Positions 36,512-44,552 of a stretch of DNA of 64,000 nucleotides are shown here, piece after piece (within the stretch, counting starts at the first letter, position 1; each line of letters starts with the position of its first letter). Made by a program: the position numbers and the translations under genes. The stretch is from Methylorubrum suomiense. GTDB taxonomy: Bacteria; Pseudomonadota; Alphaproteobacteria; Rhizobiales; Beijerinckiaceae. The notes beneath the pieces are model-generated. The model saw only the letters and a program-made list of their open reading frames with translations. It made no database searches and was not told the DNA's origin. The stretch spans positions 310,001 to 374,000 of the forward strand of contig NZ_BPRE01000003.1 of assembly GCF_022179765.1 (NCBI RefSeq), given 5' to 3'.

Positions 36512-36658
36512 ATGAATCCCGTCGCCGTCGCGACCATGCTCGGCATCACCCTCGTCTTCCTCGGGCTCGTGGCTTACGCGCTGACGGTCGGCGAGGCGTG
36601 GCTGCTCGCGATCCTCGCCATCTTCGCCATCGCCCTGTTCATCCGCTGGGGAGAGTGA
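36512..36658 (+). CDS. 48-residue membrane protein
   Basis: The 48-residue product consists of two hydrophobic segments (VAVATMLGITLVFLGLVAYAL, then WLLAILAIFAIALFIRW), joined by a short TVGEA loop. This makes a helical hairpin in the inner membrane. The start codon follows GAGCGAG at about four bases, a moderate ribosome binding site. The family is not recognised. It lies 140 bases after the M16 peptidase gene and may share its transcript; an inverted repeat (36663-36676 with 36734-36747) follows. Confidence 0.65.
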   Translation: MNPVAVATMLGITLVFLGLVAYALTVGEAWLLAILAIFAIALFIRWGE

Positions 36659-36746
36659 TTCGGGCGCCGTTCGGCCTCTCGCTTCGGCGCCGCCTCGCGA
36701 TGACGGGGGAGCCGAGCGGAGACCGACCGGGTCGGCCGAACGCCGC

Positions 36747-38084
36747 CTACTTCCCCTCCTCCAGCGCCGGCCCGCGCGTGGCGTCCAGCCCCTCCCTCGT
36801 CCCGGCCAGCGGCCCGACCTTGACCGTGGCGCCGGTGCGGGCCGCCTCGTAGATCGCCTCCATCAGGATCATGTCCTGCAGGCCTTCCTCGCCCGGCGTG
36901 CGGGGTTGGCGGTCCTTGAGGACGCACTCGGCCATGTGGTCGAGTTCGAGGGCGAACTGGTTCTTGGGGGTCAGCACCGGCTCGTCGCGCTGCACGTGGC
37001 TGCCCTCGCGGTGGGCGATGCTGAGGCGCTGGCCGCGATAGGCGAAGGCGTTGTGCAGGGCGATGGCGCCGTTGGTCGTGTGGACCCGCAACTCGCGGCT
37101 CTCGTGCACGCCGTAGCTGGTGCCGCATTGCGCGATCACGCCGGAGGGGAAGCGGAGCGTGAAGGCGACGCTCTCCTCGACCTCCTTGAAGCGCGGATCG
37201 TTCTCCGGCGTCGCAATCTGCGCCTGGACCGAGACCGGCTCCTCGCCCAGCAGCGCGCGCACGCCGTTGAGGCAGTAGAGACCGATATCGGGCAGCGCCC
37301 CGCCGCCCGCCAGCGCCCGGCGCAGGCGCCACTGCTCGGGGAGCGCCGTGGTCTGGCCGTTGAACGCCTCGATCATCTTCACCCGGCCGAATTCGCCCGA
37401 GCGGGCGAGCCGCACCACCGCGCGGTTGAACGGCTCGTACTGGCAGCGATAGGCGATCATCAGCTTGACGCCGGCCTGACGGCAGGCGTCGATCATCGCC
37501 CGCGCCTCGGCGGAGGAATTGGCCATCGGCTTCTCGCACAGCACGTGCTTGCCGGCGGCCGCCGCGGCCAGCACGTTGTCCCGGTGCAGGCCGTTCGGGG
37601 TCACGATGTAGACCACCTTGACCGCCGGATTGGCCTTCAGCCGGTCCCACTGGTCGTAGCCGTAGACCGCGTCGTCGGGGATCCCGTATTGGCGGGCGGT
37701 GAGCCTCGCCTTCTCCGGCGAGCCCGACATCAGCGCCACGGGCCGGGCCTTCTTCGCCTCGCCGAAGGCCGGCAGGATCTCCTCCAGGCTCAGGCGGCCG
37801 AGGCCGACGATCGCGAAGCCGACCCGCTCCCCCGGAGGCATCGGCGCGGGCGGCGGCGGGGGCGGGGCATCGCCCGCATCGCGCCAGTTCGGAAAGACCA
37901 CGCGCTCGCCCTGCACCGCGCCGGTATCGGCCGGCACCGAGGGACCGGGCGGCGCGCCCTGCGCCTGCGCCCGTCCGGCGAGGCCCAGAGCCGCGCCGGT
38001 GAGGCCGGCGCTGCCCGCCGCCAGGAGGATGCGCCGCGACAGGTGCGGGGTCTTGCGCAAGTCTTCGCTCCGGTCTTCGCTCAT
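36747..38084 (-). CDS. Gfo/Idh/MocA family oxidoreductase with Tat signal
   Basis: The 445-residue protein starts with a twin-arginine signal (LSRRILLAAGSAGLTGAA), a Pro-rich linker (APPPPPPAPMPPGE near residue 80), then a Rossmann domain with VGLGRLSLEE and the active-site CEKPM near residue 185. The C-terminal half is the alpha/beta domain of glucose-fructose oxidoreductases, which are exported folded with bound cofactor through Tat. The substrate, probably a sugar, is not determined. The start at 38084 gives MSEDRSE. It is 47 bases downstream of the PAP2 phosphatase stop on the same strand. Confidence 0.88.
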   Translation of the reverse strand: MSEDRSEDLRKTPHLSRRILLAAGSAGLTGAALGLAGRAQAQGAPPGPSVPADTGAVQGERVVFPNWRDAGDAPPPPPPAPMPPGERVGFAIVGLGRLSLEEILPAFGEAKKARPVALMSGSPEKARLTARQYGIPDDAVYGYDQWDRLKANPAVKVVYIVTPNGLHRDNVLAAAAAGKHVLCEKPMANSSAEARAMIDACRQAGVKLMIAYRCQYEPFNRAVVRLARSGEFGRVKMIEAFNGQTTALPEQWRLRRALAGGGALPDIGLYCLNGVRALLGEEPVSVQAQIATPENDPRFKEVEESVAFTLRFPSGVIAQCGTSYGVHESRELRVHTTNGAIALHNAFAYRGQRLSIAHREGSHVQRDEPVLTPKNQFALELDHMAECVLKDRQPRTPGEEGLQDMILMEAIYEAARTGATVKVGPLAGTREGLDATRGPALEEGK

Positions 38085-38131
38085 GGGCCTCGCTCGTGGG
38101 CCTCGCTTCCGACGATACGAGGCGGAACGTC

Positions 38132-38935
38132 TCACGTCGGCGGGACGGTTCCCTTGGTCGCCCCCTGGCCCGTCGTCGCGGGGGTGGGATCGGGATCCTC
38201 CACCTCGCCGCGCCGCTGAAGCTGGAGCGCCACGAACCAGCACAAGGCCGCCCAGGCGGCGCCGACGCACCAGCCTGCCACCACGTCGCTCGGCCAGTGC
38301 ACGCCGAGATAGACCCGGCTGATCCCGACCGAGATCGTCATGACGATGCCGAGCCCCAGCATCAGCGCCTTGACGTGGCCCCGCCGCTCGACGCGGGCGA
38401 GCAGGGTCGCCAGCGTGAGGTAGGCGATGGCCGACATCATGGCGTGGCCGGAGGGGAAGCTCGCGGTGAACACCTCCATGCCGTGCGGCACGAGGTCGGG
38501 CCGCGGGCGGTGGTAGAACAGCTTGAGCACGGTCGAGACCGCCTCCCCGCCCCCGACCGCGGCGAGGACGAACACCGCGACCCGCCGCCGCCCCGACAGG
38601 GCGAGGTAGATCACGGCGGCGGCCGTAAGGAACACGATCGTCACCACGCTGCCCCAGCCGGTGATGTCGCGCATCGCCTCCTCCAGCCATGCGGGGCCGA
38701 GGGGATCGGCGAGATCGGCCGGGTTGCGCAGGGAGAGCAGGATCTTGCGGTCGAGGGCGGCGGTCGAGCCCTCGCCGACCTCGTAGGCCAGGGCGAAGAA
38801 GGCGTAGCCGAGCGTGCTTACCGCGAGCAGGGAGACCAGCGGGCCGACCTCGTTGAGGTGGAGCCGCAGCCAGAAGGCGGAGGAGCCGCGCCAGAGGGCG
38901 CCGCCGCCGTTGCGGGCGAGTTCGGGGATCCTCAT
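38132..38935 (-). CDS. PAP2 superfamily phosphatase, membrane-bound
   Basis: The 267-residue protein has about six membrane helices and the three PAP2 motifs: KLFYHRPRPD, PSGHAMM, and SRVYLGVHWPSDV with the catalytic His pair. It should dephosphorylate a lipid phosphate, such as undecaprenyl pyrophosphate or phosphatidic acid, at the periplasmic face. The start at 38935 is fixed by a four-base ATGA overlap with the upstream RNA ligase-like gene, so the two are translationally coupled. A longer frame to 38995 is spurious. Confidence 0.92.
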   Translation of the reverse strand: MRIPELARNGGGALWRGSSAFWLRLHLNEVGPLVSLLAVSTLGYAFFALAYEVGEGSTAALDRKILLSLRNPADLADPLGPAWLEEAMRDITGWGSVVTIVFLTAAAVIYLALSGRRRVAVFVLAAVGGGEAVSTVLKLFYHRPRPDLVPHGMEVFTASFPSGHAMMSAIAYLTLATLLARVERRGHVKALMLGLGIVMTISVGISRVYLGVHWPSDVVAGWCVGAAWAALCWFVALQLQRRGEVEDPDPTPATTGQGATKGTVPPT

Positions 38936-39555
38936 GCCGCACCTCCGAACGGGATCGCCGCGAGCCGCTCCCAGGGGCCGCCGAGATAGCGCCACAGGAT
39001 CACCCCCGGCGCCCGGAACCGCGTGGGTGCGAAATCCTGCGACAGGCTGGCGTGCAGCGCTCGCGCCTTGTCGGGCGCGACCTTGTTCTGGACCGTCACG
39101 TGTGGGCGCCAGCCCTGCCGGTCCTGCGCCGTCAGGGCCTCGCGGAACGCGCCCGCAACCCGGCCGCGGAAGGCCGCCAGGGGCTCGGAATCGAGGCTGT
39201 AGGCGACGCCCCGCCCGGTGAAGCGCACGCCCGTGACCGCGACCTCCGGCGGGCCCTCGGTGCGGGCCAGCGCCGTCACCGTCTCGATCACCGCCGCCGG
39301 ATCGTCGCCCGGCAGGTGGTGGAACAGGGTCGCGTGGGCCGGGATATGGTTCAGCGCCTCCGGAAAGTGGCGCCGCCGCAATCCGTCGAATTCGGCGAAG
39401 GCCGCCGCATCCATCTGCAGCGTCAGGATCAACGGGTCGGGTTCGGGCGAAGGTGGCACGAAAGGGGGCACTCGCAGCGATAGGGCGGGCAATCCTCCGG
39501 CGCTGAGGCGCGGATCAGGCAAGAGATGGCGCAGGCGCGTCGCGGTTCCAGCCAT
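38932..39555 (-). CDS. 2'-5' RNA ligase family protein
   Basis: The 207-residue protein has the two HxT motifs of the 2H phosphoesterase/ligase superfamily: HATLF and HVTVQ, separated by about 75 residues. Members act on 2',3'-cyclic or 2',5' phosphodiester bonds in RNA or small nucleotides. The first 35 residues are Pro-rich and may not be translated; a GTG further in (VPPFVPPS region) is a possible shorter start. Its stop overlaps the PAP2 start. Coupling to a lipid phosphatase is probably only genomic. Confidence 0.85.
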   Translation of the reverse strand: MAGTATRLRHLLPDPRLSAGGLPALSLRVPPFVPPSPEPDPLILTLQMDAAAFAEFDGLRRRHFPEALNHIPAHATLFHHLPGDDPAAVIETVTALARTEGPPEVAVTGVRFTGRGVAYSLDSEPLAAFRGRVAGAFREALTAQDRQGWRPHVTVQNKVAPDKARALHASLSQDFAPTRFRAPGVILWRYLGGPWERLAAIPFGGAA

Positions 39556-39611
39556 GTCGCCTGTGACGCGGCTGCGCTGTTCACGGGCCGGCGCTGCGAT
39601 TAGACAGCGCC

Positions 39612-40556
39612 ATGACCCGCAGGAACCGAGAACTCGTCCACCGGGGACGCGAGGGATGGCTGTTCCTGATCGGGGGCACCAACGGCGTCCTCGACCAATA
39701 CCGGCGCACGCTGTCCGGCTGGTGGCAGTTGCGGCGCTGGGCCCGGCTGATCGAGGCCCGTACCGCCCGGGCGCAACGGCTCGGCATCCGCGCCATCCAC
39801 ACCATCGTTCCCGAGAAGCTTACGATCTACGACGATCGGACCCTCGATCTCGCCTACGATCCGCGCCTGTCTCCGGCCCGGCGCCTCGCGCGTCGGCTCG
39901 ACCGGATGAGCGGCTTCGTCGATCTCGTCGCCCCGCTCCGAGCGGCCCGCGACGGCCCGGTGCCGCTGTTCCGGCGCACCGATTCCCACTGGACCTATGA
40001 CGGCTGCCTGATCGGCTATCGCGCCCTGATGCGGGCCTGCGGCGCGGTGCCCCCGCCCGACATCGCCGAGCGCCGCCGCTTCGAGACCGAAGGGCTGTGG
40101 GACCTCGGCGACAAGCTGCCCGACCGCCCCCGCGAGACGGTGGTGAACTGGGCGGTGCTGCGCGAGGCCTCGCGGAGCTACGCGAGCCCGTTGGTCGAGG
40201 CCTACGAGGCGGCGGGGCGGGCCGGCGACCTGCATGTCGGCGCCCACGTGATCTACCGGAACCCCTCGCCCCATGCCGACCCGCGCACGCTGGTGCTGTT
40301 CGGCGATTCCTACGCGCATTACGCGCCGATCCTGCTCACCAGCCTGCTCGCCGAATCGTTCCGCGAGATGCACTTCGTCTGGTCGTCGAGCCTGGACTGG
40401 GCCTATGTCGAGCGGGTGCGGCCCGACATCCTGATGGTCGAGATGGCCGAGCGCTTCCTCGCCCGCCTGCCGGACGACAGCTTCGACGTCACGGCCTGCG
40501 CGCGGCCTGAGATGGACGATCCGGTGCGCCCGGCGGAGGCCGCACCGGCGGCCTAG
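39612..40556 (+). CDS. AlgX/AlgJ-like SGNH-type protein
   Basis: The 314-residue protein contains the SGNH-like catalytic elements of the alginate O-acetyltransferase AlgX/AlgJ family: TDSHWT (Asp124, His126) and GDSYA (Ser233). It begins MTRRNRELVHRGREGWLFL, the usual AlgX opening, but has no signal peptide or anchor, unlike AlgJ/AlgX that act in the periplasm. It could acetylate a polysaccharide or act in another transfer reaction. No MBOAT-type acetyl carrier gene is nearby. There is no clear ribosome binding site before the ATG. Confidence 0.8.
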   Translation: MTRRNRELVHRGREGWLFLIGGTNGVLDQYRRTLSGWWQLRRWARLIEARTARAQRLGIRAIHTIVPEKLTIYDDRTLDLAYDPRLSPARRLARRLDRMSGFVDLVAPLRAARDGPVPLFRRTDSHWTYDGCLIGYRALMRACGAVPPPDIAERRRFETEGLWDLGDKLPDRPRETVVNWAVLREASRSYASPLVEAYEAAGRAGDLHVGAHVIYRNPSPHADPRTLVLFGDSYAHYAPILLTSLLAESFREMHFVWSSSLDWAYVERVRPDILMVEMAERFLARLPDDSFDVTACARPEMDDPVRPAEAAPAA

Positions 40557-40563
40557 ACAACGA

Positions 40564-40584
40564 TCCTGGATCTTCGATCCGGGA
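40564..40584. terminator. Hairpin between convergent AlgX-like and PodJ-like genes
   Basis: A 9-bp stem with one G-T pair (40564-40572 with 40576-40584) and a TTC loop lies eight bases after the AlgX-like stop. No T-tract follows. It may end that transcript; a second weak GC-rich stem (CCCGGC with GCCGGG) lies near 40610-40635. Confidence 0.4.
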
Positions 40585-40641
40585 CGATGCGTCCGCCTTT
40601 CGAATGGATTCTCCCGGCCGTCGACGACCGCCGGGATCGTC

Positions 40642-43600
40642 CTACACCCCCGCCCGCTTCGGGAGGGCGTTGGCGGATGGCAGGTTCGGCGAGGGCGCGC
40701 CGATGAGCGAAGTCGGCGGCGCGGCGGCCTGAAGCTTGGGCGTCGGCGCCTCGTTGGCGGCGGGATCGGCGGCCTTGGGCTTGAAGCCGGCCACCAGCTC
40801 CCGCCCGCGGGCGAGATCGGCCGGGTTGAGCTTGCCGGCGACCTCGTCGCGCTTGCGGCCGGCCTCCTCGTCGCCCTGCGCCGCGGCGGCGGAGAACCAG
40901 AGGTAGGACTGGACCAGATCCTGGCTCACGCCGAGGCCGCGGGCGTAGAGCACCGCGAGGTTGTACTGGCTGTCGCGCACGCCGTATTCGGCCGCGCGGC
41001 GGAAGGCGCTCGCCGCGGTGACGAAGTCGGGCCGGCCATTGGCCGCCGGGTTCTCGGCGTGCAGCACTGCGAGGTTGTGCATCGCGCGGGTGTTGCCCAT
41101 GTCCGCGGCCCGGCCATACCAGGACTTGGCCTGGGCGATGTCGCGCACCACCCCCGAGCCCTTCTCGTAGGCGTTGCCGAGCTTGAACTGGGCCGGGGCG
41201 TAGCCCGCGCTCGCGAGCCGCTCGTACAGCTTGGCGGCCACCGCGAGATCGCGCGACAGGCCGCGCCCCTCGACGGCGCGGCCGGCGAGTTCCCAGATCG
41301 CGGCGCCGTCGCCGTCGAGGGCCGATTGCTTGAGGGGGGCCAGGGCCGTCGGAAGTCCCGCCAGATCCGCGCCGAGCCCGGCCATGGACGCGACATGCGG
41401 CATCGCGTGGGGCGCGGCTTTCCGGCCGGTCTCGTCGGGCCGGGGCGCAGCCTCGGCCAAGGATTGCGTGGTGGCCGGATCGGCGAGAGGCGCGGCATTC
41501 TGCGACGGCGGACGGGCCGCCGCCGGGGGTGCCGCGCCGCGGTCCGCCGGGCTCTGCTCGGCCGTCTTGGCGTCGGCGGTCGCGCCCTCGCCGCCCTTCA
41601 CCTCAGCACCTTTGCCCGCGGCGATCTTGGTCGCATCCGGCGCCGCGGCGACGGCGTTGCGCTCGCTCGGCGCGGCGGCCTCTTCGGACGGCGCGCCGCC
41701 ATTGAGCTGGAAGGCCTGATAGGCGCCGAGCGCCAGCACCACCGCGGCGAGGCCGAGGAGCAGGGTCCGGCGGCGCTTCTCGAAGCCGCCGCGCATCCGC
41801 GACACGGCGCCTTCCTGGGCGCCCTCGGAGGCGATTGCGCCGGACTTCGCCCCGTGGCTCGCGCCCCCGCTGATCCGCTCGCGCAGGCGGGTCGTGAGCG
41901 GCTGCTCGGTTTCGGCTTCCGCCTGCGCGGCCTGGGCGGCGCGCCGAGCGGCGGCGATGAAGCTCGTCTTGATGTCCGAGCCTGCCGGAAGCGGTGCCTC
42001 CGCGGCCGGGCGGCCGGGGGCCGGGCGGCCGGCGCCGGGCTCGAGCAGCTCGTCGTCGCTGCGCGTCACCTCGCTCAGCACGTCCTCCGGCCGGACGGCG
42101 GGACGGGGGCGAGCCGGCATCGGCGCGGCGGATTTGTGCGGGGCGCCCTTCGGCGCGGCGGGCCGTTCGTGGGCCGCGCGCTCCCGCGACGGGACCTCTG
42201 CGAGCGACTCGGGCAGCGCGAGTTCGAACGTGCTGCCGGCGCGATCCGGCGCCGCGGCGGCGAGCGCCCCGGCCGATGTCATGGTCGCGGCGGCGGGGCG
42301 ATCGAGCTGGTCGCTCAGGCGCGACAGCAAGGCCTGCACGCCTTCCATCGTGGCGTGGAGACGCTGATCGGCATCGCGCTGGCTCGCGCGCATCTCGGCG
42401 AGGTCGGCGCGCAGCAGGCCGAGCGCCCCGTCCGAGACCGTCGCCGCCGTCACGCCCGACAGGGCTCCCTGCACCGCTTCGCGGGTGACGCGGTCGAGCA
42501 CGGCCTCCAGATCCGGCCCGCCCTTGCCCGCCGCGGCGTGGCCGAGGGCCGACACTTGGCTGAGGGCCGACGCTTTGCCGAGGGCCGACACTTGGGCGAC
42601 GAGCTCGCCCATGGTCCGTTCCAGCCGGCCGAGCGCGGGGTCGGCGGTCTTGGCGTCGAGGCGTTGGGCGAGGGCGACGACGTGCTGCTCCAGCGCGTCG
42701 AGACCGCGGTCGTCGGTGCCGACGCGGTCGACCTTCTCGGCCAGCGTCTCCAGCATGCCCTGGATCGAGGCGAGGTCCTTCGGCGCGGCGGGTTGCTGGC
42801 GCATGGTCTCGCCGAGCGTCTCCAGGCGTCCGATCAGGTCGCCGACGGGGTTGCCCCCCGGGGTCTCGGCGGCACGGTCCATGCGGTCGGCCAGGGCCTC
42901 GAACCGGCCGAGCAGCGCCCGCGACTCGTCGGGGCCCTTGAGCTCGCTGCGGATTTCTTCGAGGAGCGGCTTGAGGGCGGCGACCTCGGCGTCGCTGCCG
43001 CGCTGGAGCTGCGCGATCTGGGCGCTGATCGATTGTACGCTCTGCGCGAGGCTCTGGATCCGCTCCGGGCCCGCCAGGGCGGCGACGAGACGGCGAATCT
43101 CGTCGAGTTCGCGGAACACGGTGTCCAGCGCGCTCTGGTCGGCGAAGCTCGTCGCCGAGCCCGTCAGGGCGCCGTCGACCTTGCTGGCCAGCCGCTCGAC
43201 CTCACCCGCGACCCGGGCATGGACGTTCTCGGCGACGTCCTCGGCCAGCCGCTCGACCTGCACCCGCATCAGCTCGATCGGGGCGGCGATGGCGGCGAAA
43301 TCGCCGGGTTCGCGCGCCCGCTGGATGTCGGTCACCAGGGCGCGCATGGTCTGTTCCAGCGCGCCGACATCGCGGCCGGTGGCGAGGCCGCCGAGCGAGT
43401 CGCGCAGGCGCGTCGTTTCCTGTTGCAGCTCGACGATGGCCGGGGACGGCAGGCCGACCGCCTCCCCTGCCACGGGACGCGCGGACGCGGCGGCGTCGGC
43501 GATGGCGGCCGGGCGCTCGGCACCCTCCTCCAATTCCCGCTGACGGCGGCGCACTTCGGCCACGGCGTCGCGCATCTCGCTGGCGAGTGGCCGACCGCGG

Positions 43601-44103
43601 CGTCCCAGCGGACGCGGGGCGGCGAGCTGACCGGCGATCTCGCTCATCTGGCGCTCGATCTCGGCCAAGCGCCCGGTCACGGCGGCGGGCGTCTCCTCCG
43701 CCGTGGCAGCGGGGGACAGCTTCGCGGCGAGCCGCGCTTCGATCTCGCCGATCATCCGCGACGCGGCGGTCTTGGAGGCCTCGCGCTCCTCGTTGAGCGA
43801 GCGGTCGAGGGCGTCGAGTCGCTGCATCATCGCGGCGAGGGAGGCATTGAGCGGCGCCGCCTCGGCGGCGGACATGGCGCCGCGCTGCGCCTTGGCCGGC
43901 TGCGACGTCTCGGCGGCCTCCCGCGCCGGGCTCGATTCTCCGGAGCGACTGTCCGCCTTCGCGTCCTCCGGGGCGGAGCCGGGCGCGGTCACGGATTCGA
44001 TCCAGGATTCCAGCGGCACGCCCGCCCGCTTGGCGACCTCGCGGGCGGCCGCGAGCACCTCCGGGTCGAAGCTGTCGATGCTGATCGGGGCGGTCTTGCT
44101 CAT
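40642..44103 (-). CDS. PodJ-like polar organiser with C-terminal Sel1 repeats
   Basis: The 1153-residue protein begins ISIDSFDPEVLAAAREVA, seen in alphaproteobacterial PodJ-like proteins, then has ~550 residues of Ala/Glu-rich coiled coil with repeated ALAQRL/LERTM-type heptads. One membrane helix (about residues 775-795, TLLLGLAAVVLALGAYQAF) divides cytoplasmic and periplasmic parts. The periplasmic part has a low-complexity linker and four or five Sel1-like repeats (about 935-1100: FKLGNAYEKGSGV, YLWFSAAAAQGD). PodJ scaffolds polar proteins and cell polarity in Caulobacter; here that role is inferred. No ribosome binding site precedes the ATG, but tandem hairpins do. Confidence 0.8.
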   Translation of the reverse strand: MSKTAPISIDSFDPEVLAAAREVAKRAGVPLESWIESVTAPGSAPEDAKADSRSGESSPAREAAETSQPAKAQRGAMSAAEAAPLNASLAAMMQRLDALDRSLNEEREASKTAASRMIGEIEARLAAKLSPAATAEETPAAVTGRLAEIERQMSEIAGQLAAPRPLGRRGRPLASEMRDAVAEVRRRQRELEEGAERPAAIADAAASARPVAGEAVGLPSPAIVELQQETTRLRDSLGGLATGRDVGALEQTMRALVTDIQRAREPGDFAAIAAPIELMRVQVERLAEDVAENVHARVAGEVERLASKVDGALTGSATSFADQSALDTVFRELDEIRRLVAALAGPERIQSLAQSVQSISAQIAQLQRGSDAEVAALKPLLEEIRSELKGPDESRALLGRFEALADRMDRAAETPGGNPVGDLIGRLETLGETMRQQPAAPKDLASIQGMLETLAEKVDRVGTDDRGLDALEQHVVALAQRLDAKTADPALGRLERTMGELVAQVSALGKASALSQVSALGHAAAGKGGPDLEAVLDRVTREAVQGALSGVTAATVSDGALGLLRADLAEMRASQRDADQRLHATMEGVQALLSRLSDQLDRPAAATMTSAGALAAAAPDRAGSTFELALPESLAEVPSRERAAHERPAAPKGAPHKSAAPMPARPRPAVRPEDVLSEVTRSDDELLEPGAGRPAPGRPAAEAPLPAGSDIKTSFIAAARRAAQAAQAEAETEQPLTTRLRERISGGASHGAKSGAIASEGAQEGAVSRMRGGFEKRRRTLLLGLAAVVLALGAYQAFQLNGGAPSEEAAAPSERNAVAAAPDATKIAAGKGAEVKGGEGATADAKTAEQSPADRGAAPPAAARPPSQNAAPLADPATTQSLAEAAPRPDETGRKAAPHAMPHVASMAGLGADLAGLPTALAPLKQSALDGDGAAIWELAGRAVEGRGLSRDLAVAAKLYERLASAGYAPAQFKLGNAYEKGSGVVRDIAQAKSWYGRAADMGNTRAMHNLAVLHAENPAANGRPDFVTAASAFRRAAEYGVRDSQYNLAVLYARGLGVSQDLVQSYLWFSAAAAQGDEEAGRKRDEVAGKLNPADLARGRELVAGFKPKAADPAANEAPTPKLQAAAPPTSLIGAPSPNLPSANALPKRAGV

Positions 44104-44125
44104 CGCACGGAGATCCGGTGTCGGC

Positions 44126-44172
44126 AGCGTCCGGGGTCCGGCCGGACGCTGACCCGTCCGGTCAGGGACGGG
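44126..44172. repeat. Two tandem hairpins in the leader of the PodJ-like gene
   Basis: A 9-bp perfect stem (44126-44134 with 44142-44150) and a 7-bp perfect stem (44153-44159 with 44166-44172) lie 23-69 bases upstream of the minus-strand ATG. They would form in the 5' untranslated RNA. A structural or regulatory role is an inference. Confidence 0.45.
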
Positions 44173-44211
44173 GCAAGGATCGGAACGGTTGATGCGACCT
44201 TTAACAATCTT

Positions 44212-44228
44212 GGTAAATGGCTGGTTAA
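44212..44228 (-). promoter_or_regulatory. CtrA-like box upstream of the PodJ-like gene
   Basis: On the minus strand the site reads TTAACCAGCCATTTACC: TTAA-N7-TTTA, with the C-rich extensions seen in CtrA half-sites (TTAACC and TTTACC). It matches seven of eight core positions. It lies about 110 bases upstream of the start codon. Binding is untested. Confidence 0.4.
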
Positions 44229-44481
44229 GAAGCCGAGCCGGGACGAGGAAACTGCATTCCCTGATCGTTCGCGCCGGAAGCGCCCCGATTGAAGAATTCG
44301 GGTGATCTACGGTTCGCCGTTAAGCCTTGCTCATCTGTCTGTCATAAGATCGTTTCAGATTTCGCCGCGCCGCCGCGCAACAACGGTGCCGGACGATGTC
44401 GGAACGCGCTTTACCTCTTCGATTCATCGATTCGTGATTGAAACCTTGGACGTCGGGGCGGGCCTTGCAGTGATCCGCCGT

Positions 44482-44503
44482 GATAGTTTAGATATGAACT
44501 ATC
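44482..44503. promoter_or_regulatory. 22-base dyad, candidate operator for beta-oxidation genes
   Basis: GATAGTT (44482-44488) and AACTATC (44497-44503) are perfect inverted arms around an 8-base centre. The dyad is AT-rich in an otherwise GC-rich genome and lies 50-71 bases before the acyl-CoA dehydrogenase ATG. Dyads of this size fit TetR/FadR-type repressors. Confidence 0.5.
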
Positions 44504-44552
44504 TGCGGGCGGCGAGGGTGGTCCGCCCGAATTCCTGCGGGAGGCTGACGCG

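Larger units (their letters stand above)
44104..44552. other. 449-base divergent control region between PodJ-like and acyl-CoA dehydrogenase genes
   Basis: This gap is lower in GC than its surroundings and has no convincing gene. It contains the tandem hairpins for the minus-strand gene, a CtrA-like box at 44212-44228, two GATTC (GANTC-type, CcrM) sites at 44421-44425 and 44429-44433, and a 22-base dyad at 44482-44503. Promoters for both genes must lie here. Confidence 0.6.
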
